Assembly (NCBI GenBank): GCA_014378085.1
Contig: JACMOJ010000365.1
Span: 1 to 18,498, forward strand
Reading direction: 5' to 3'
Length of the DNA: 18,498 bases
Origin: Burkholderiales bacterium
GTDB taxonomy: Bacteria; Pseudomonadota; Gammaproteobacteria; Burkholderiales; Usitatibacteraceae
The stretch's first letter is position 1; each line of letters begins with the position of its first letter. Below the pieces are notes generated by a model. That model saw only the letters and a program-made list of their open reading frames with translations. It was not told the origin of the DNA and searched no databases. The translations under genes were made by a program, and so were the position numbers. Below are positions 1 to 8,347 of this stretch, in pieces.

Positions 1-2412
1 AATCTTTCCATCAGGCTGCTTGACCAAGAATGCGGAGAACGGGCGCCCCTTCTTGCTGATAAATTTTTCGAGCAGCGGCGTCCTACCCTTCTTCAAGAGT
101 TCGACCATTTCTTCACGCTCAATGACACGCTTGAGAATCGTTCGTCCGGAACGGAAGTCACACGTTTTAGCGGGGCCTGTCGCTTTTTGGCAGGTATACG
201 AATTGGGTGTTTCGTAAACATTGGCGCTGCACTTCGGGCACGGCCCCAGCGGCACTTGTCCAGAAAAATCTATTTCTTCATCGTCTGCAGCCCCATCACC
301 CCACGAAAATTCGATGGCGTTTTCCTTGTTCAGAATGAGGTTCGCCGAAAATGCTCGCCCTTGACGACTCCGGAATCCTTCAAGGGGGCCGATCTCGCGC
401 GTTCGGATCAGCGCCTCCGCTTCGGCGGCCTCAAGTTGCCGGCCTGCGAGAATTTTCCAAAAGCCAAAATCGCATTTCATGCAAGAGAATTTCTTGTAGT
501 TCTCGTGCAGTTCCCCGCCACACTTTGGACAAGGCACCGTCAGCGCACCAAAGTCTCCCGGGATCGTATCGTGTTCAAAGTTCTTTGCCTGACCGACGAT
601 ATGTTCGGTCATGTCGGCAATTTCTTCCATGAACTTAGCGCGCGACATCGTGCCTTTTTGCATCAGCGCCAGCTTCTGCTCCCACTCCGCCGTTAGTTCC
701 GGCGAATAGAGTTCGGGAATACCAAGCCCGTGTAACGCAATCATCAATGACGCGGCCTTCGCCGTCGGGACTAGTTCGCGAGCTTCTCGATATATATATT
801 TTTCGTAGAGCAAGCCCTCAATGATGGCGGCGCGGGTTGCTGGCGTACCAAGCCCCTTTTCCTTCATCGCCGCACGCAACTCTTCATCGTCAATCGCCTT
901 GCCGGCACCTTCCATTGCCGAAAGAAGTGTTGCCTCGTTGTAGCGCGGTGGCGGTTTGGTTGCGTTGGCTTTGACTTCAACGCCTTGCGTCTTGACTTTC
1001 TCATCCGCCTGCACCGCCGCTAGGTGTGATGACGCTTCATCGTCGTCAGCATCACGGCCGTATACCGCTAGCCAACCAGGATTGACCAACACCTTTCCTT
1101 CAGACTTGAATGCCTCACCTTCGACCCGGGTAATGCGGGTGGTCTGCATAAACTCTGCCGACGGATAGAACACCGCAAGGAATCGTTTGACCACAAAATC
1201 GTACAACTTCTGTTCGATCTCGTTAAGCGATTTTGGCTCTTGCAGAGTAGGAATAATGGCAAAGTGATCGGTGATTTTTGAGTTATCAAAAATCCGCTTA
1301 TTTGGTTTTACCCAACCGCTATCGAGCACTTTCTTTGCGGGAATCTTGTACTCGCCGCCCTTCAGCATTTCAAGCGTTTGTTTAACCGTTGGCAGATAGT
1401 CTTCCGGGAGTGCGCGCGCATCAGTTCTTGGATACGTCAGTACCTTATGCTTTTCGTAGAGCGCCTGCGCAAGTCCGAGTGTTGTTTTTGCAGAGAAGCC
1501 AAACCTTGAATTTGCTTCGCGCTGCAATGACGTTAGGTCAAATAGTAGTGGTGAGGCTTGCGTCGTCGGCTTGGACTCTTCTTCAACAACACCCTGCTTA
1601 CCCAGACACTTGGTGACCAATGCACGGGCGCGCTTCTCGTCCCAGAGTCGCTCTGCCTTTAAGTGTTCGTCATCTTCGGACTTCTTAAACTTTTCATCGA
1701 ACCAGCGCGCGGGATAGTCGCCTCCACTGGCGGAGAAACTCGCGTGAACCTCCCAATAGTCACGTGACTTGAACGCTTTAATGCGCTCCTCTCGTTCAAC
1801 CATGATTGCCAGCGTTGGCGTTTGCACACGGCCAACAGTGGTAAGTTGAAAGCCGCCTGATTTTGAGTTAAAGGCGGTCATGGCGCGCGTGCCGTTGATG
1901 CCGACCAACCAGTCCGATTCGGATCGGCAGACTGCGGCATCAGCAAGGCCTTGCATCGATTCGCCACTGGCCAACGAATTAAAGCCGTCGCGGATCGAAG
2001 ACTGCGTCATCGATTGCAACCAAAGCCGCTTAATCGGATGTTTGGCTTTGGCGTACTGGTAAATGTAGCGGAAGATCAACTCGCCTTCACGTCCGGCATC
2101 GCAGGCGTTAATTAGCGCGCCGACATCCTTGCGCTTAAGGAGTTTAAGCAGAACTTTGAGTCGCGCCTCGGTTTTTTCAATGGGGCGTAGCGCGAAGTAA
2201 GAGGGAATGGCGGGGAGGTGGGCGAAGGTCCATTTGCCGCGCTTGACTTCTTCTTCCTCCGGCATCGCAATTTCAAGCAGATGGCCGACTGCAGAGGAGA
2301 GGACGTAATCGTCACTCTCAAAATATTCTGCGTGTTTGGTAAATCCGCCGAGCGCCTTTGCGATGTCGTTCGCAACGGAAGGTTTCTCGGCAATGATGAG
2401 ACTCTTTGACAT
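1..2412 (-). CDS. topB: DNA topoisomerase III, 3' end cut by window edge
   Basis: Type IA topoisomerase that passes single strands through a transient 5'-phosphotyrosine break and resolves DNA intermediates during replication and recombination. The minus strand reads open for 804 codons to the left edge. The TOPRIM start reads MSKSLIIAEKPSVANDIAK, followed by the acidic motif NACDAGREGELIF. A GRVQTPTLAI motif comes next. The active-site motif TYPRTDARALP puts the catalytic tyrosine near residue 327, matching Tyr328 of E. coli TopB. KGLGTPATRAAIIEGL follows. The C-terminus carries two zinc-ribbon-like segments, CPKCGGELHENYKKFSCMKC (about 621-640) and CPKCSANVYE with two further cysteines (about 725-755). 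The reading stops in FSAFLVKQPDGKI, a segment near the usual end, so only a few residues should be missing. An in-frame ATG at 2427 would add five residues; I chose 2412 because family members begin MSK(S/T)LIIAEKP. It is last in the LysM-dprA-topB series, 114 bp after dprA. Confidence 0.96.
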   Translation of the reverse strand, partial: MSKSLIIAEKPSVANDIAKALGGFTKHAEYFESDDYVLSSAVGHLLEIAMPEEEEVKRGKWTFAHLPAIPSYFALRPIEKTEARLKVLLKLLKRKDVGALINACDAGREGELIFRYIYQYAKAKHPIKRLWLQSMTQSSIRDGFNSLASGESMQGLADAAVCRSESDWLVGINGTRAMTAFNSKSGGFQLTTVGRVQTPTLAIMVEREERIKAFKSRDYWEVHASFSASGGDYPARWFDEKFKKSEDDEHLKAERLWDEKRARALVTKCLGKQGVVEEESKPTTQASPLLFDLTSLQREANSRFGFSAKTTLGLAQALYEKHKVLTYPRTDARALPEDYLPTVKQTLEMLKGGEYKIPAKKVLDSGWVKPNKRIFDNSKITDHFAIIPTLQEPKSLNEIEQKLYDFVVKRFLAVFYPSAEFMQTTRITRVEGEAFKSEGKVLVNPGWLAVYGRDADDDEASSHLAAVQADEKVKTQGVEVKANATKPPPRYNEATLLSAMEGAGKAIDDEELRAAMKEKGLGTPATRAAIIEGLLYEKYIYREARELVPTAKAASLMIALHGLGIPELYSPELTAEWEQKLALMQKGTMSRAKFMEEIADMTEHIVGQAKNFEHDTIPGDFGALTVPCPKCGGELHENYKKFSCMKCDFGFWKILAGRQLEAAEAEALIRTREIGPLEGFRSRQGRAFSANLILNKENAIEFSWGDGAADDEEIDFSGQVPLGPCPKCSANVYETPNSYTCQKATGPAKTCDFRSGRTILKRVIEREEMVELLKKGRTPLLEKFISKKGRPFSAFLVKQPDGKI

Positions 2413-2526
2413 GCTTTGCGCTTTCATGGGTTTAGTTCACGCATCCGCGTTCGCCATCACAGCGACCGCGTGGGGCGCACATGATAGACGCGGAGTTCGC
2501 GCGGAAGCAAGTAATAAATTTTGTGC

Positions 2527-3672
2527 CTAGGCGAGGCGTTGGTAGCGACCACCGGCGAGCTGTGCGACTTGACCTGCTAGCTCAAGCTCGGTCAACTGTC
2601 CGACCAACTGGCTCGGTGGTAGGCATGTTCGTATGCACAGTTCATCAATAGAAACCGCATCGTAGCCAAGCGCGTTCAACACCGGATTCTCGATCTCAGG
2701 GTCATTGCAGGCCGCTGTCAACGACATCACCTGATTGGGCCGGAAATTGAGTTCATCAAAAATATCGTTTGCATCGTCTACCAACTTTGCCCCTTGCTTG
2801 ATAAGTTGATGCGAGCCTTTCGACATGGGAGAGTGTATTGAACCCGGGATAGCAAAGACTTCTCGGCCTTGTTCGCCAGCCTGCCGCGCGGTGATAAGGG
2901 AACCCGAGGCAAGCGCCGCTTCGACCACCAACACGCCGCGGGCCAAGCCCGAGATGATGCGATTCCGACGCGGGAAGTTCGCCGCTAAAGCCGGCATTCC
3001 TAGCGAAAACTCTGAAATGATTAACCCTTGTTCCGATATTTGGTGGGCTAGCGCTTTGTTGCGCGCGGGGTAAACCAGATCGAGTCCCGTGCCAACCACT
3101 GCAATGGTAGAACTTTTTCCCGCGAGCCCGCCGCGATGTGCCGCGGCATCTATTCCTAGCGCCAGTCCGGAGACAATCGTTAGTCCTCCGTCCGACAACG
3201 TATGTGAAAAATTTTCTGCATTTTGAATGCCCGCAGGTGTTGCGTTTCGACTTCCTACGACCGCGATGGCGCTCGACTGTAAAAGTTCTCGACGCCCTTT
3301 GAGATAAAGCACGATAGGCGGGTTGGCAATCTGCAATAACGCCGGCGGGTAGTCTGCGTCAGCCAGTGTCAACAAATGATTATTGTTGCCACCGAGCCAT
3401 TTGCACGTTGCGTCGAGGCGCTCCGGATCGGAACCAGCGCGAATAGCTTGCGCTCGTTTATGCCCTACTACCCGCGCAAGGGAAACCTCTTCTTGGGCAA
3501 ACACATTACTCGGCGACGAGAACGCTTTGAGCAACGCGAGCGCGCCGTCGCCGCCGAGCGCTGGGATCAGGTCAAGGTTTATCCAGCCAGTCGGGTCTAG
3601 TCCGTGGTCGGGTAGCGGCATCTGAGGTGGCACCCGCGTTAGGGCGACTTGCGAGTTAGCAGAGCCACTCAA
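2527..3672 (-). CDS. dprA: DNA processing protein DprA (Smf)
   Basis: DprA binds incoming single-stranded DNA in the cytoplasm during natural transformation and loads RecA on it. The 381-residue product has a divergent N-terminal domain and then the Rossmann-like core: AVVGSRNATPAG, SGLALGIDAAAHRGGL, NFPRRNRIISGLARGVLVVE and SGSLITARQAGEQGREVFAIPGS, then KGSHQLIKQGAKLV. The last 60 or so residues fit the DprA winged-helix domain. Length is typical. The start is uncertain: the longest frame begins with TTG at 3672, and the first ATG is at 3621 (residue 18, MPLPDHGLDP). Neither has a convincing Shine-Dalgarno sequence, and the first 17 residues are weakly conserved in character. Its neighbours, a LysM protein upstream and topB downstream, match the usual betaproteobacterial context, except that smg is missing. 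No other competence gene is in the window, so competence of the organism cannot be judged. Confidence 0.95.
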   Translation of the reverse strand: MSGSANSQVALTRVPPQMPLPDHGLDPTGWINLDLIPALGGDGALALLKAFSSPSNVFAQEEVSLARVVGHKRAQAIRAGSDPERLDATCKWLGGNNNHLLTLADADYPPALLQIANPPIVLYLKGRRELLQSSAIAVVGSRNATPAGIQNAENFSHTLSDGGLTIVSGLALGIDAAAHRGGLAGKSSTIAVVGTGLDLVYPARNKALAHQISEQGLIISEFSLGMPALAANFPRRNRIISGLARGVLVVEAALASGSLITARQAGEQGREVFAIPGSIHSPMSKGSHQLIKQGAKLVDDANDIFDELNFRPNQVMSLTAACNDPEIENPVLNALGYDAVSIDELCIRTCLPPSQLVGQLTELELAGQVAQLAGGRYQRLA

Positions 3673-3729
3673 CGCGTCGTCTATTTAATTCGTTTACCGC
3701 CGCCTCATGCGCAGCTGCCCGCTCTACCG

Positions 3730-3773
3730 GCAAATCATAAGCAAATCAGGGGCAAATCGTGAGCAACGTATGG
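3730..3773. repeat. 11-bp-period direct repeat upstream of dprA
   Basis: Three consecutive 11-bp units begin with GCAAATC (3730-3740, 3741-3751, 3752-3762). A fourth, decayed unit begins GCAAC (3763-3773). On the dprA strand the shared core reads GATTTGC. The repeat lies 58 to 101 bp upstream of the dprA TTG start and just after the end of the LysM gene. An 11-bp period places each copy on nearly the same face of the helix, as in some operators and iteron-like sites. No factor is recognised, and chance slippage would also explain it. Confidence 0.6.
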
Positions 3774-3789
3774 ATCAACGACTAGCGTG

Positions 3790-4968
3790 TCACGGTGTCT
3801 GGACCGTATCACCGATCTTAAGCGGGCGCTTGGAGGACATCACCAACGCGTATGAGACTCGATCAAACACACGGAACACCACTAACAAACCGTTTCGCTC
3901 CATCGGCAACGTCATTTCAGGTGGTACTCCATCCGGCCCGGTCCGCCATGCGGCTGGAAGCAAAGACTTTAGCGACCAGCCGTGGGTGCCTTCGTCAGAA
4001 GTATTGGTGCTCACCACTTGCCCCCCGGTTTGAACCGATAGTACATGGCCAACCTCCATCGATTCGCGCTTGCCCAGATTGAGCACAACCACTGAGTATT
4101 GTGCGGTCTCTGATACACCGCCCACGACCGAAATGACATTGCCTTTTACTTGCTTTTCTGGTGCCCTCGGGCTGTATTGCGGCAGCGCTGCATTTCCTGC
4201 AGGCATTAAACGGTCACCGCGATTGATTTCCTGATTTGACCTAATGATCTCGAGCGTCGTTGGGGTTGTCATGCCCTCGCCAAAACGATTAACTCTTGCG
4301 TCACCCAAAAACTGAGCCTCATAACCCAGCACTTCTTTGGTGGCGGGGTCTATCAGCGCTTTGCCAGGGCGATAAATCTGCCACTTGGTACCTTGATCTA
4401 GCTTCAACCCCACGGCATAGACCAAGTTCCCGGCCCCCACAACGACACGATCGTCTTCCGAAGCGACAATCCGCGGCGCACCATTTAATGCCCCCTCTTC
4501 GGCAACGAGCGGAGCGGTCAAAAATGGACCAATAACGCTCGCAGGAATTGACGGGATGGCTTGGTCGATGGCTTCGGATCGAATGCGCGGCGAAAGTTTC
4601 GAGGTGACATTTGAATCCGCCGAAACAATGGACAGCGTCGGTCGGCCATTCGCGTCGAAGGACAACTTAACCAGGTCGCCCGGGTAAATCAAGTGTGGAT
4701 TTTTGATCTGGTCGCGGTTCATGTTCCAGATTTCAGGCCAGCGCCATGGCTCTTTCAAAAACTTACCCGAGATATCCCAAAGTGTGTCGCCTTTGACCAC
4801 CGTGTATAGGGTCGGCGCGTCGCTGGACAATTGCAGCGGGTTGGCTTTTGCGGCCTTGCCTCGTTCGGCGGAGGAGGGCTTTGCCGTATCTTGCGCGTAC
4901 GCGGTGACCATCGAGCCCGTCAGAACGACCGCAAAGCTGATGAGAAGGGTGCCCGGGATTTTATTCAT
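3790..4968 (-). CDS. Secreted LysM-domain protein
   Basis: The 392-residue product has a signal peptide: a lysine at position 3, a hydrophobic core at about 7-21 and a likely signal peptidase I site after AYA (residue 25). It is therefore probably periplasmic. One LysM domain lies at about residues 54-102 (YTVVKGDTLWDI, then WPEIWNMNRDQIKNPHLIYP and GDLVKL), a fold that binds peptidoglycan glycan strands. The remaining 290 residues contain no catalytic motif I recognise and look beta-rich. LysM proteins of this shape next to dprA are common in betaproteobacteria and are usually annotated only as LysM peptidoglycan-binding domain proteins. The ATG at 4968 fits the signal peptide. The gene precedes dprA by 117 bp on the same strand and diverges from def. 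A cell-envelope role is inferred; no enzymatic activity is claimed. Confidence 0.9.
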   Translation of the reverse strand: MNKIPGTLLISFAVVLTGSMVTAYAQDTAKPSSAERGKAAKANPLQLSSDAPTLYTVVKGDTLWDISGKFLKEPWRWPEIWNMNRDQIKNPHLIYPGDLVKLSFDANGRPTLSIVSADSNVTSKLSPRIRSEAIDQAIPSIPASVIGPFLTAPLVAEEGALNGAPRIVASEDDRVVVGAGNLVYAVGLKLDQGTKWQIYRPGKALIDPATKEVLGYEAQFLGDARVNRFGEGMTTPTTLEIIRSNQEINRGDRLMPAGNAALPQYSPRAPEKQVKGNVISVVGGVSETAQYSVVVLNLGKRESMEVGHVLSVQTGGQVVSTNTSDEGTHGWSLKSLLPAAWRTGPDGVPPEMTLPMERNGLLVVFRVFDRVSYALVMSSKRPLKIGDTVQTP

Positions 4969-5251
4969 TGCCGTGGTGTACCTCGCGCAATCTGTCGATG
5001 TCGCCGCACTTACGCATCGAGCGGCGCCGTAAAATCGTGTCTTTTACCCGTTGTCGCTAGCAACGACCTGCCGCTAGACACAAAACAACCAACTCGGGGT
5101 CAAAAAAGGGGGAACTCGCCTATTACCCAATCATTCGTGCCGATTTGCCTAATTTGGTGACTTCTTATAGACTATCGAGTCAGCAATACGACACGAACTT
5201 AAGGTTTCACTTTAAGATTCTGCACCTAATTTATTCAATTCGCAAGCAATT
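4969..5251. promoter_or_regulatory. Divergent intergenic region between the LysM gene and def
   Basis: These 283 bp separate divergent genes and should hold both promoters. On the plus strand, TTGCCT (5145-5150) and TAGACT (5168-5173) are 17 bp apart and make a plausible but imperfect sigma-70 promoter for def. On the minus strand, TTGACC (5098-5103) is a near-consensus -35 box, but the hexamer 17 bp downstream (TGTCTA) is poor. A 6-bp inverted repeat, GTAAAA(5029-5034)-7 nt-TTTTAC(5042-5047), lies about 65 bp upstream of the LysM start and could be an operator. No ORF, tRNA or riboswitch-like element was seen. Promoter assignments are by eye. Confidence 0.35.
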
Positions 5252-5806
5252 ATGGCTACCCTAGACGTCCTGACTTACCCCGATCCACTGCTACAGCGCA
5301 TCGCTGAGCCGGTTAAGCTTATCGACAATAAAATCAAGAAGTTAGTTGATGATATGGCGGAAACCATGTATGCCGCACCAGGCATCGGCCTGGCCGCGAT
5401 ACAGGTGGGGGAATTGAAGCGTCTGATGGTGATTGATATCACTGAAGAGAAGAATCAGCTGCGTGTGTTCATTAATCCGGAGATTATTCGCAAGGAAGGT
5501 ACGGCCATAAACGAAGAGGGCTGCCTGTCTGTTCCCGGTTTTTATGACAAAGTCGAGCGCGCAGAAACAGTCATGGTGACCGCATTGGACCGCGAAGGCC
5601 AGCGTTTTACGATCAATGCCTCTGGACTGCTTGCGGTTTGTATTCAGCACGAAATTGACCACTTGGATGGACACGTGTTTGTTGAGTATCTTTCCCCGCT
5701 AAAGTCGAATCGCATCAAGAACAAGCTGATTAAGCGGCAACGTGAGATTGATCGGGAGGTCGAACTTTCGCAGCCACGACGTCGCGCATCCGCCGCGCGC
5801 GCCTGA
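5252..5806 (+). CDS. def: Peptide deformylase
   Basis: Metal-dependent hydrolase that removes the formyl group from the N-terminal formyl-methionine of nascent proteins at the ribosome exit. All three family motifs are present in the 184-residue product: [10 protein letters not shown] (44-53), EEGCLSVPG (88-96) and QHEIDHLDG (132-140). Cys91, His133 and His137 are the metal ligands and Glu134 the catalytic acid/base. One substitution stands out: the first motif has Ile50 where many family members have Thr or Pro (GLAA.QVG), a tolerated position. The C-terminus is a basic tail ([11 protein letters not shown], then RRRASAARA). The ATG at 5252 starts the conserved family N-terminus; no strong Shine-Dalgarno precedes it. 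It diverges from the LysM gene and is followed by an intrinsic terminator before fmt. Confidence 0.97.
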   Translation: MATLDVLTYPDPLLQRIAEPVKLIDNKIKKLVDDMAETMYAAPGIGLAAIQVGELKRLMVIDITEEKNQLRVFINPEIIRKEGTAINEEGCLSVPGFYDKVERAETVMVTALDREGQRFTINASGLLAVCIQHEIDHLDGHVFVEYLSPLKSNRIKNKLIKRQREIDREVELSQPRRRASAARA

Positions 5807-5830
5807 CACAACCTACCGCCGCTATGCTAG

Positions 5831-5860
5831 ACGCCGACCTCAGGTCGGCGTTTTCGTTTT
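5831..5860 (+). terminator. Intrinsic terminator after def
   Basis: The hairpin stem is CGCCGACC (5832-5839) and GGTCGGCG (5843-5850) with a 3-nt loop (TCA). It can be extended by an A-T pair at 5831/5851. TTTTCGTTTT follows directly. Eight perfect GC-rich pairs and a T-rich tract 25 bp after the def stop fit a Rho-independent terminator. It implies that fmt has its own promoter or depends on read-through. Confidence 0.85.
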
Positions 5861-5948
5861 CGCGGTATGTGCCAGTTGCCGGTAAGCGTAGCCGAGCTTC
5901 AGGCACGAGCCCGCATAATCCTGTTTTGCTGGAAAAATTCAGTCCCCG

Positions 5949-6872
5949 ATGAAAATCATCTTCGCAGGCACACCCCAGTTCGCCGCTACCGCGCTTGCCG
6001 CCATTTGTGCCGCCGGCCACGAGCTACTACTGGTACTCACGCAGCCGGATCGACCAGCCGGGCGCGGCATGAAGCTGACTCCCACGCCAGTCGCCACATT
6101 GGCCGACACAAATCGTCTTCGCGTCGAAAAACTTAGCTCCCTAAAAACCCCGGCAGCTGAAGTGTTAATTCGACAGACCAATCCCGACATCATCGTGGTC
6201 GCTGCCTATGGCTTACTGTTGCCACAACCAATATTGGATATACCGCGCTACGGCTGCATCAATATTCACGGCTCGCTGCTGCCAAGGTGGCGTGGCGCGG
6301 CACCCGTGCAACGCGCTATTGAGGCCGGCGACACCCAAACCGGCATCGATATTATGCAAATGGAGGCGGGATTGGACACAGGCCCGATCCTGCTCGAAAG
6401 CATCCTCAACATTACGCCTGACGAAACGAGTGATACTCTGTTCACCAAGCTTGCGGCGCTGGGCGCTGAAAGCGTCGTTCAGGCGCTCGAACGCATCCCC
6501 GGTTTGCAACCAGTCCCACAGTCAACGATGGGTGCGACATATGCAAAGAAAATTGAGCGCGCCGAAGCTCGAATTGATTGGCAACAGTCGGCGACATCCA
6601 TTGAGCGACGTATTCGTGCCTTTGATCCGTTCCCGGGCTGTGAGACAACACTTAGCGGCGAACGGCTAAAAATCTGGCACGCAACTGTTTGTGAAAGGTC
6701 AGCGGGGGTGACACCCGGCACTTTGTTCAATGTTGCACGCAACAGTTTCACAGTGGCGTGTGGCGGGCAAGCACTGGAAATTGATGTCGTTCAACGCGCA
6801 GGCGGGCGCCGACTCACGGCGGCCGAATTTATGCAGTCTTTTTCGATTTCAACCGGGCAGCAATGTATATGA
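5949..6872 (+). CDS. fmt: Methionyl-tRNA formyltransferase
   Basis: Transfers a formyl group from 10-formyl-tetrahydrofolate to Met-tRNA(fMet) for translation initiation. The 307-residue product has the family N-terminus (MKIIFAGTPQFA) and the loop RPAGRGMKLTPTPV. Its catalytic segment is INIHGSLLPRWRGAAPVQ, with Asn105 and His107, and Asp143 lies in EAGLDTGPIL; these fit the Asn-His-Asp set of the formyltransferase fold. The C-terminal OB-like domain follows (YAKKIERAEARIDW, then IRAFDPFPGC). Length is normal. The ATG at 5949 is preceded by TGGAAAAATT, a weak Shine-Dalgarno. The stop overlaps the start of rsmB. Its functional partner def lies just upstream, but a terminator intervenes. The htpX gene seen between fmt and rsmB in many Burkholderiales is absent here. 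Confidence 0.97.
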   Translation: MKIIFAGTPQFAATALAAICAAGHELLLVLTQPDRPAGRGMKLTPTPVATLADTNRLRVEKLSSLKTPAAEVLIRQTNPDIIVVAAYGLLLPQPILDIPRYGCINIHGSLLPRWRGAAPVQRAIEAGDTQTGIDIMQMEAGLDTGPILLESILNITPDETSDTLFTKLAALGAESVVQALERIPGLQPVPQSTMGATYAKKIERAEARIDWQQSATSIERRIRAFDPFPGCETTLSGERLKIWHATVCERSAGVTPGTLFNVARNSFTVACGGQALEIDVVQRAGGRRLTAAEFMQSFSISTGQQCI

Positions 6873-8347
6873 CAACCCCAAAGCAAAACAGCCGCCCCTT
6901 CTCCAAACCGAAACGCCAGGGCGCGTCAAGTGCCAGCGCAGCGCGCCCGCCGGTGCCGGCTGCACCGCCGTTGGTCGTTGAAACACGCGGCATGGTTGCA
7001 GTGCAGATGGCGACTGCTGAAATCGTTGGTCGCGTCCTCGGCGGGAAAAATCTGGATCGTGAACTTGCCGAATCACTCGCAAAAAAAACTGACCTGTCGT
7101 CGAACGAGCGCCAGGCAGTCCACTCCATCAGCTTCGACGTGTTACGCCATTACGGCCTATTAAACGCCCAGTTAGACGTACTGCTCACACAGCCATTGAC
7201 CGATGCACCAGTACGATTTTTGCTGCTAGTCGCACTAGCGCAGCTCCAATTTTCCAAAGTTGCTGCACACATGGTGGTAGACAACGCCGTGAACGCTTGC
7301 GTGTCGATGGGCTTCGCCCGCGCAAAGGGGCTTGCCAACGCCATCTTGCGAAATTATTTGCGCGCCCCGGAAAAGTTTGAACGCACGCGCTTCAAAGATG
7401 CAGTCGCAACATTCGACCATCCCCGCTGGTGGATCAATCGTCTCGAAGCCGAGTACCCGACCTTCTTTCAGGACATCATGAATACCGCCCGCGCACGGCC
7501 ACCGATGCATCTGCGGGTGAATGTGCGTCAAACCACTCCAGCGGCCTACATTGCGCTTCTTGCAGATCAAGGAATTTCCGCGCACTCCTTGGGTGCTGAG
7601 GCGATTGCGCTCGAGTCGCCAGTACCGGTTTCGTTACTCCCCAAGTTCAGCGAAGGCTGGGTTTCGGTTCAGGACTTGGGTGCGCAACAAGCTGCGCGGC
7701 TGCTCGCGGCGAAGGACGGCATGCGGGTACTAGACGCCTGCGCCGCGCCTGGCGGCAAGAGCGCGCATATTTTGGAACGAAACGAAGTGCAACTGACGGC
7801 CTTAGACAGTGACAAGATGAGGCTTAGGCGCGTGACCGACAACCTTGGTCGGCTCAAGCTTTCCGCGAACGTCAAACATGCCGACGCGGCGGTTCTCGAT
7901 GCCTGGTGGGATAGGCAAGCCTACGACCGCATTCTTCTCGACGTTCCGTGTAGCGGCTCGGGTGTTACCCGTCGCCACCCCGACATCAAGTGGATACGAC
8001 GCGAGACTGACATCAAACGGTTTGCAATTGCACAGGCCAGGTTACTCACGTCAATGTGGAGTTGCCTGCGAATTGGCGGCAGACTACTGTATGTGACCTG
8101 TTCGGTTTTCTACGAAGAAAATCAAGGCGTAATCGAGCAGTTTCTGCTCGACCAACCCACTGCACGTCAGTTATCGGTTTCCGCAGAACTCGCGGATGGG
8201 ATAGGACACCGACTCGCCGGACAAACCGAGGCAACCGAATCTATCGCGCATGCCGTATTGCTGCCAGATGAACAACACGACGGCTTTTACTTTGCGCTGC
8301 TTGAGAAGGTTGCAGCTACTGCGGATGGCACCGCAACCGCTGCCTAG
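6863..8347 (+). CDS. rsmB: 16S rRNA (cytosine-967-C5) methyltransferase RsmB
   Basis: SAM-dependent enzyme that makes m5C967 in 16S rRNA of the small subunit. After a basic, low-complexity N-terminus of about 45 residues comes a NusB-like RNA-binding domain (about 50-180) with LARAKGLANAILRNYL-type motifs. The methyltransferase core carries the SAM-binding motif VLDACAAPGGKSAHILE. Its two cysteines lie in DVPCSGSGVTRRHPDIKW (Cys363) and YVTCSVFYEENQ (Cys413), where family members use the TCS cysteine as nucleophile. At 494 residues it is longer than E. coli RsmB (429), mostly at the N-terminus. Two starts are possible: ATG at 6863 (10-bp overlap with fmt) and ATG at 6869 (ATGA overlap). Either gives translational coupling to fmt. 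Confidence 0.94.
   Translation: MYMTTPKQNSRPFSKPKRQGASSASAARPPVPAAPPLVVETRGMVAVQMATAEIVGRVLGGKNLDRELAESLAKKTDLSSNERQAVHSISFDVLRHYGLLNAQLDVLLTQPLTDAPVRFLLLVALAQLQFSKVAAHMVVDNAVNACVSMGFARAKGLANAILRNYLRAPEKFERTRFKDAVATFDHPRWWINRLEAEYPTFFQDIMNTARARPPMHLRVNVRQTTPAAYIALLADQGISAHSLGAEAIALESPVPVSLLPKFSEGWVSVQDLGAQQAARLLAAKDGMRVLDACAAPGGKSAHILERNEVQLTALDSDKMRLRRVTDNLGRLKLSANVKHADAAVLDAWWDRQAYDRILLDVPCSGSGVTRRHPDIKWIRRETDIKRFAIAQARLLTSMWSCLRIGGRLLYVTCSVFYEENQGVIEQFLLDQPTARQLSVSAELADGIGHRLAGQTEATESIAHAVLLPDEQHDGFYFALLEKVAATADGTATAA

Noticed and set aside
187..696. Plus-strand ORF of 169 codons
   Set aside because: It lies antisense to topB, whose minus-strand frame has continuous topoisomerase motifs and zinc ribbons here. 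The plus-strand translation shows no recognisable domain.
5049..5065. Short hairpin CGTTG-7 nt-CAACG in the LysM/def intergenic region
   Set aside because: Five base pairs with no T tract and no promoter context; expected by chance.
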